Assembly: GCA_034431935.1 (NCBI GenBank)
Contig: DAOUCU010000051.1
Location: forward strand, 1 to 44,939
Length of the DNA: 44,939 nt
DNA from: JBFMDU01 sp034431935
GTDB lineage: Bacteria > Chloroflexota > Dehalococcoidia > GIF9 > JBFMDU01
Reading direction: 5' to 3'
Shown: positions 42,760 through 44,939 of the stretch, piece by piece
Position numbering within the stretch: the stretch's first letter is position 1
How the letters are laid out: each line of letters opens with the position of its first letter
Program-made: the position numbers and the translations under genes
The notes under the pieces: generated by a model
What the model was told of the DNA's origin: nothing
The model's input: only the letters and a program-made list of their open reading frames with translations
The model's database searches: none

Positions 42760-43665
42760 CTACCTGTTGGCTTTGTTGATAGCTTTATCATAAGCGCGCT
42801 TGATGCGGAGAATAGCCTGCTCGATAGCCGGCCTGGCCGGGTCCGGCGCCGACTTCAGGGCTTCTTCGAGAACGGCCAGGCTCTTTGCCTTGCTCTGTGA
42901 GAGCGGCGTCCTGGCTTTGTCATCGTCGTCGGCTTTGCCTGGCCTATCGGCGGCAGATGAAGTCGGGGGGGCCGCTTCGCCCATCGGCTTCGGAGTGGTG
43001 GGTGGCGCCGGTGTTGGAGATGGTGCCGGAGTAGCGGCTCTCGGCTCCGGCGCAGGGGTCGGAGCCGGTGTCCCCAGTGGCCCACTTACTGCCGTCATGG
43101 CTAACGGCTCGGCGGCAACCCCGAGGTTGCTTTCCAGCTTCCGGACAACGCTTTCTATCGCCGCGGTATCGCCTTTGCCGGCGAGATAGGCGAGCTCGTT
43201 TACACGCGTCTCCGCCATTTGGAGGCGCAGGTCGGTCTTAGCTGGCTCGGAAAAGGTCAGCGCCAGCCTTGCCTGCTCTGCGGCAAGCTTGACGGGATAG
43301 AGGAGGTCATCGGGCTGGCTCCGGGCGGAGGCGGCGGTGCTGGCGCCGCCGATAATCAGGATCACAAGAACCGCGGCCACCGCTGTCGCCCACTTCGGTT
43401 GCCATCCGTAGAATAACGGGCGGCGCTTCTGTTCCCGCTCATAGCGCTCTTTGAGGGCTTCATCCAGACGGAGCATGACGCTGGTCTTCAGCGCCGGCCC
43501 CGGCTCGATGCTGGAGATGCTCCTGGCAATCGCCGCTGACGTTTCGAGCAGAGGGCGAAGTTCCCCGGCCTCATCCGGATATGCCCGGAGGCATTCCTCG
43601 ACCGTCTTGCCGGCAAGGATGGCCTCGAGACACTCGTTGAATATGTCCTCAAGTTTTCGCGGCAT
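42760..43665 (-). CDS. DUF5667-like membrane protein paired with an ECF sigma factor
   Basis: A 301-residue protein. The N-terminal part (LEDIFNECLEAILAGKTVEE then AYPDEAGELRPLLETS) is the element typical of Chloroflexota proteins next to ECF sigma genes. One membrane helix follows (WATAVAAVLVILIIGGASTA), then a DUF5667-like outside domain (DDLLYPVKLAAEQARLALTF, AETRVNELAYLAGKGDT), a Pro/Ala/Thr linker of about 60 residues, and a final basic helix. It overlaps the sigma gene by 17 bases, so the two are coupled. It probably acts as a membrane-bound anti-sigma or signal partner, though no zinc HxxxCxxC motif is visible. Confidence 0.75.
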   Translation of the reverse strand: MPRKLEDIFNECLEAILAGKTVEECLRAYPDEAGELRPLLETSAAIARSISSIEPGPALKTSVMLRLDEALKERYEREQKRRPLFYGWQPKWATAVAAVLVILIIGGASTAASARSQPDDLLYPVKLAAEQARLALTFSEPAKTDLRLQMAETRVNELAYLAGKGDTAAIESVVRKLESNLGVAAEPLAMTAVSGPLGTPAPTPAPEPRAATPAPSPTPAPPTTPKPMGEAAPPTSSAADRPGKADDDDKARTPLSQSKAKSLAVLEEALKSAPDPARPAIEQAILRIKRAYDKAINKANR

Positions 43666-44215
43666 CCCTGTCTCCGCAGAGCAGTTTTCTCAGTGACATG
43701 ACCCCGTTGAACTGGAGCGCTTTGATGGTCCCCTCGCTCTTGCCCAGTGTCCTGGCTGTCTCGGCGATGGAAAGGCCGCCGGCGAAGCGGAGGCTGATGA
43801 CTTCTTTCTGCGCCTTCGGCAGGCGCTCGACCGCTTCCATCATTCGGCCAATCTCAATGCTGGTCTCAGCGATGGTGCTGGGGTCGGCGCCGCCCGGGTC
43901 GAGCTCCGGCATGCCGAACTTCTCATCCATGGGTATCGTCTTTGCCCGATTCTCTCTCCGGAAGTGGTCAATGATTTCGTTATGGGCAACCCTGATAAGC
44001 CAGGCGGCGAACGGCACCCCGCTCCATCTGAATGACCTGATGGCGCCGATAACCTTGAGGAAGACCTGCTGGGTAAGGTCTTCGGCTTCAGCGGTGTTTT
44101 GCACTCTTAAATAGATATAGCGGTACACTTTGGTGGCATTGGCCCGGTACAGTTCGGCCAGCGCCTGTCCGTCGCCTTTCTGCGCCCGTTCTATCAGCTC
44201 CTTTTCTTCTGGCAC
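43649..44215 (-). CDS. ECF-type RNA polymerase sigma factor
   Basis: A 188-residue sigma factor with region 2 (YIYLRVQNTAEAEDLTQQVF then FAAWLIRVAHNEIIDHFRRE) and region 4 (ERLPKAQKEVISLRFAGGLS then IAETARTLGKSEGTIKAL). The frame is open to ATG 44275, but a TATAAT (44240-44235) lies inside that stretch, so transcription would begin after it; GTG 44215 with GGAG eight bases upstream is the sensible start. Downstream and overlapping is the DUF5667-like gene. Its target promoters are not known; the divergent coiled-coil gene may be one. Confidence 0.88.
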   Translation of the reverse strand: MPEEKELIERAQKGDGQALAELYRANATKVYRYIYLRVQNTAEAEDLTQQVFLKVIGAIRSFRWSGVPFAAWLIRVAHNEIIDHFRRENRAKTIPMDEKFGMPELDPGGADPSTIAETSIEIGRMMEAVERLPKAQKEVISLRFAGGLSIAETARTLGKSEGTIKALQFNGVMSLRKLLCGDRDAAKT

Positions 44216-44234
44216 GGATTCAGCTCCGTGTCGT

Positions 44235-44263
44235 ATTATAGAAAACGTAGCTGGCTGTGGAAA
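44235..44263 (-). promoter_or_regulatory. predicted promoter of the sigma factor operon
   Basis: On the minus strand TTTCCA (44263-44258) and TATAAT (44240-44235) are 17 bases apart. The expected transcript start is about 10-15 bases before GTG 44215, which supports that codon as the sigma gene start. Confidence 0.5.
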
Positions 44264-44434
44264 GTTTAACGGCATAAAAGGCCGCTTTTCTACGGAATTG
44301 GTGTGCCCGGTTCATTGAATAGCCGGCCCCGGGGCTATAAAATGGGCCTGATTGCGAGATGACGGCTGGCCGGATATCGCCGGGACCTTAAGTTGCGCGG
44401 CAGGTTTCCGGGGGACGTCTGTAAGGTAAAGGAT

Positions 44435-44939
44435 ATGGAAGATAGAATCAGAAGGCTGAGTGACATTGCCCGCCAGGGTAATAAGGCCGGGGGAGTTGAC
44501 AAATACGCCGAAGAACTTGCCGAGACAGCTCACGAGGCATCTCTGGAAGCAATAGCTAAGGCTGAGGCGGTAGGCGAATCGGTGCTTGATGCGTTTGAGG
44601 CAGCGAAAAGGGCCATTGAGGAGATGATGGCGAAGCTCGAGGAAAAGGCCAGATTGAGCAGGGAGGCGGCCGAGGCGCTGGTAGCGGTGGCTAAGGATGC
44701 CTCGGAGTCAGCAATCAAGGCGACCAGGGAGGCTGCAGGGGAGTCGGCCACACTGTCGCGGGAGGCGATAAGTCGGGCGGAAGCGATAGGCCAGACGACA
44801 CAGAAGGCCTTTGAGGCATCGAAAAAGGCGGTTGAAGAAGCGGTTGCCAGGGCAGAGGAGACCGGCAGGCTGGCCCAGACCGCTGCTGAGTCGGCCAGGC
44901 AGGTCTACGAGGAAGCCGCCGCCAGGGCGAAGGAGAAGA
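44435..44939 (+). CDS. alanine-rich coiled-coil repeat protein, paralogue (3' end cut by window)
   Basis: Begins at ATG 44435 after AAAGGAT and is open to the window edge (168 codons). After MEDRIRRLSDIARQGNKAGG it becomes a continuous charged helix: EALVAVAKDASESAIKATRE, SREAISRAEAIGQTTQKAF and SARQVYEEAAARAKE. Same composition and repeat style as the protein at 29385-31283 (both use SREA, ATREA and KEA units), so the two form a family in this genome. It is divergent from the ECF sigma gene; a TTGAAT (44315) and TATAAA (44336) 15 bases apart could be its promoter. Confidence 0.75.
   Translation, partial: MEDRIRRLSDIARQGNKAGGVDKYAEELAETAHEASLEAIAKAEAVGESVLDAFEAAKRAIEEMMAKLEEKARLSREAAEALVAVAKDASESAIKATREAAGESATLSREAISRAEAIGQTTQKAFEASKKAVEEAVARAEETGRLAQTAAESARQVYEEAAARAKEK

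Noticed and set aside
44319..44338. Inverted repeat ATAGCC...GGCTAT as a terminator
   Set aside because: It lies between two divergent genes, so no transcript is expected to end there, and no T-run follows.
44312..44751. Two minus-strand frames of 73 codons each, and similar Ser/Ala-rich frames opposite the coiled-coil genes
   Set aside because: They are complements of the repetitive Ala/Glu codons of the plus-strand coiled-coil protein or of its leader, without ribosome sites.

Overview
The window looks like a chromosomal segment of an anaerobic Chloroflexota bacterium, most likely Dehalococcoidia. This rests on the gene set rather than on a marker gene: TAXI-type TRAP systems, a tungsten/molybdenum aldehyde:ferredoxin oxidoreductase with its own MoaD-like proteins, an old-yellow-enzyme/FAD oxidoreductase, selenocysteine machinery, and an ECF sigma factor paired with a DUF5667-like protein. 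Most genes lie on the minus strand. I saw no rRNA, tRNA, CRISPR array or insertion sequence.

Layout. 0-6 kb: the 3' part of an NADH:flavin oxidoreductase, then leuS-yggS-proC. 6-10 kb: an oxidoreductase operon (AOR, two MoaD-like proteins, an MFS transporter). 10.2 kb: a relic of a fumarylacetoacetate-hydrolase-family gene. 10.3-13.5 kb: mutS2 followed by a Vms1-like release-factor gene, a likely ribosome-rescue pair. 13.6-14 kb: a chagasin-like inhibitor gene split by an in-frame TAG. 14-28.3 kb: the most unusual region. 28.4-31.3 kb: a nitrilase-like relic, a small hydrolase-like gene and a long coiled-coil gene. 31.3-34.6 kb: an alpha/beta hydrolase with selD, divergent from selA. 34.6-40.1 kb: an IPT-repeat surface protein, rho, pyrG, trxA. 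40.1-42.7 kb: a decayed accessory patch with Rhs/YD-repeat relics and two hicBA modules, one with a frameshifted toxin. 42.7-44.9 kb: a DUF5667-like protein, an ECF sigma factor, and the start of a second coiled-coil gene.

The 14-28 kb region holds two minus-strand operons separated by a plus-strand MarR regulator gene. Operon A encodes a small lipoprotein, a lipoprotein TAXI receptor, a fused TRAP permease, two TAXI proteins with no export signal, and a HemE-family protein. Operon B encodes a flavodoxin-TAXI fusion, another leaderless TAXI protein, an MFS transporter, a CbiK-like chelatase and an FAD oxidoreductase. All five TAXI proteins share a C-terminal extension. A perfect 27-bp palindrome lies between the MarR gene and operon A, and a near-match to its repeated unit lies before operon B. 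My hypothesis is a ligand-import system in which cytosolic TAXI proteins accept or sense the imported ligand. The HemE-like and CbiK-like proteins suggest a tetrapyrrole or corrinoid link, but the ligand is unknown.

The clearest correction to a naive annotation is selD. Its true start is upstream of the obvious open frame, and the missing N-terminus contains an in-frame TGA at the catalytic Cys17 position, so it is almost certainly a selenoprotein.
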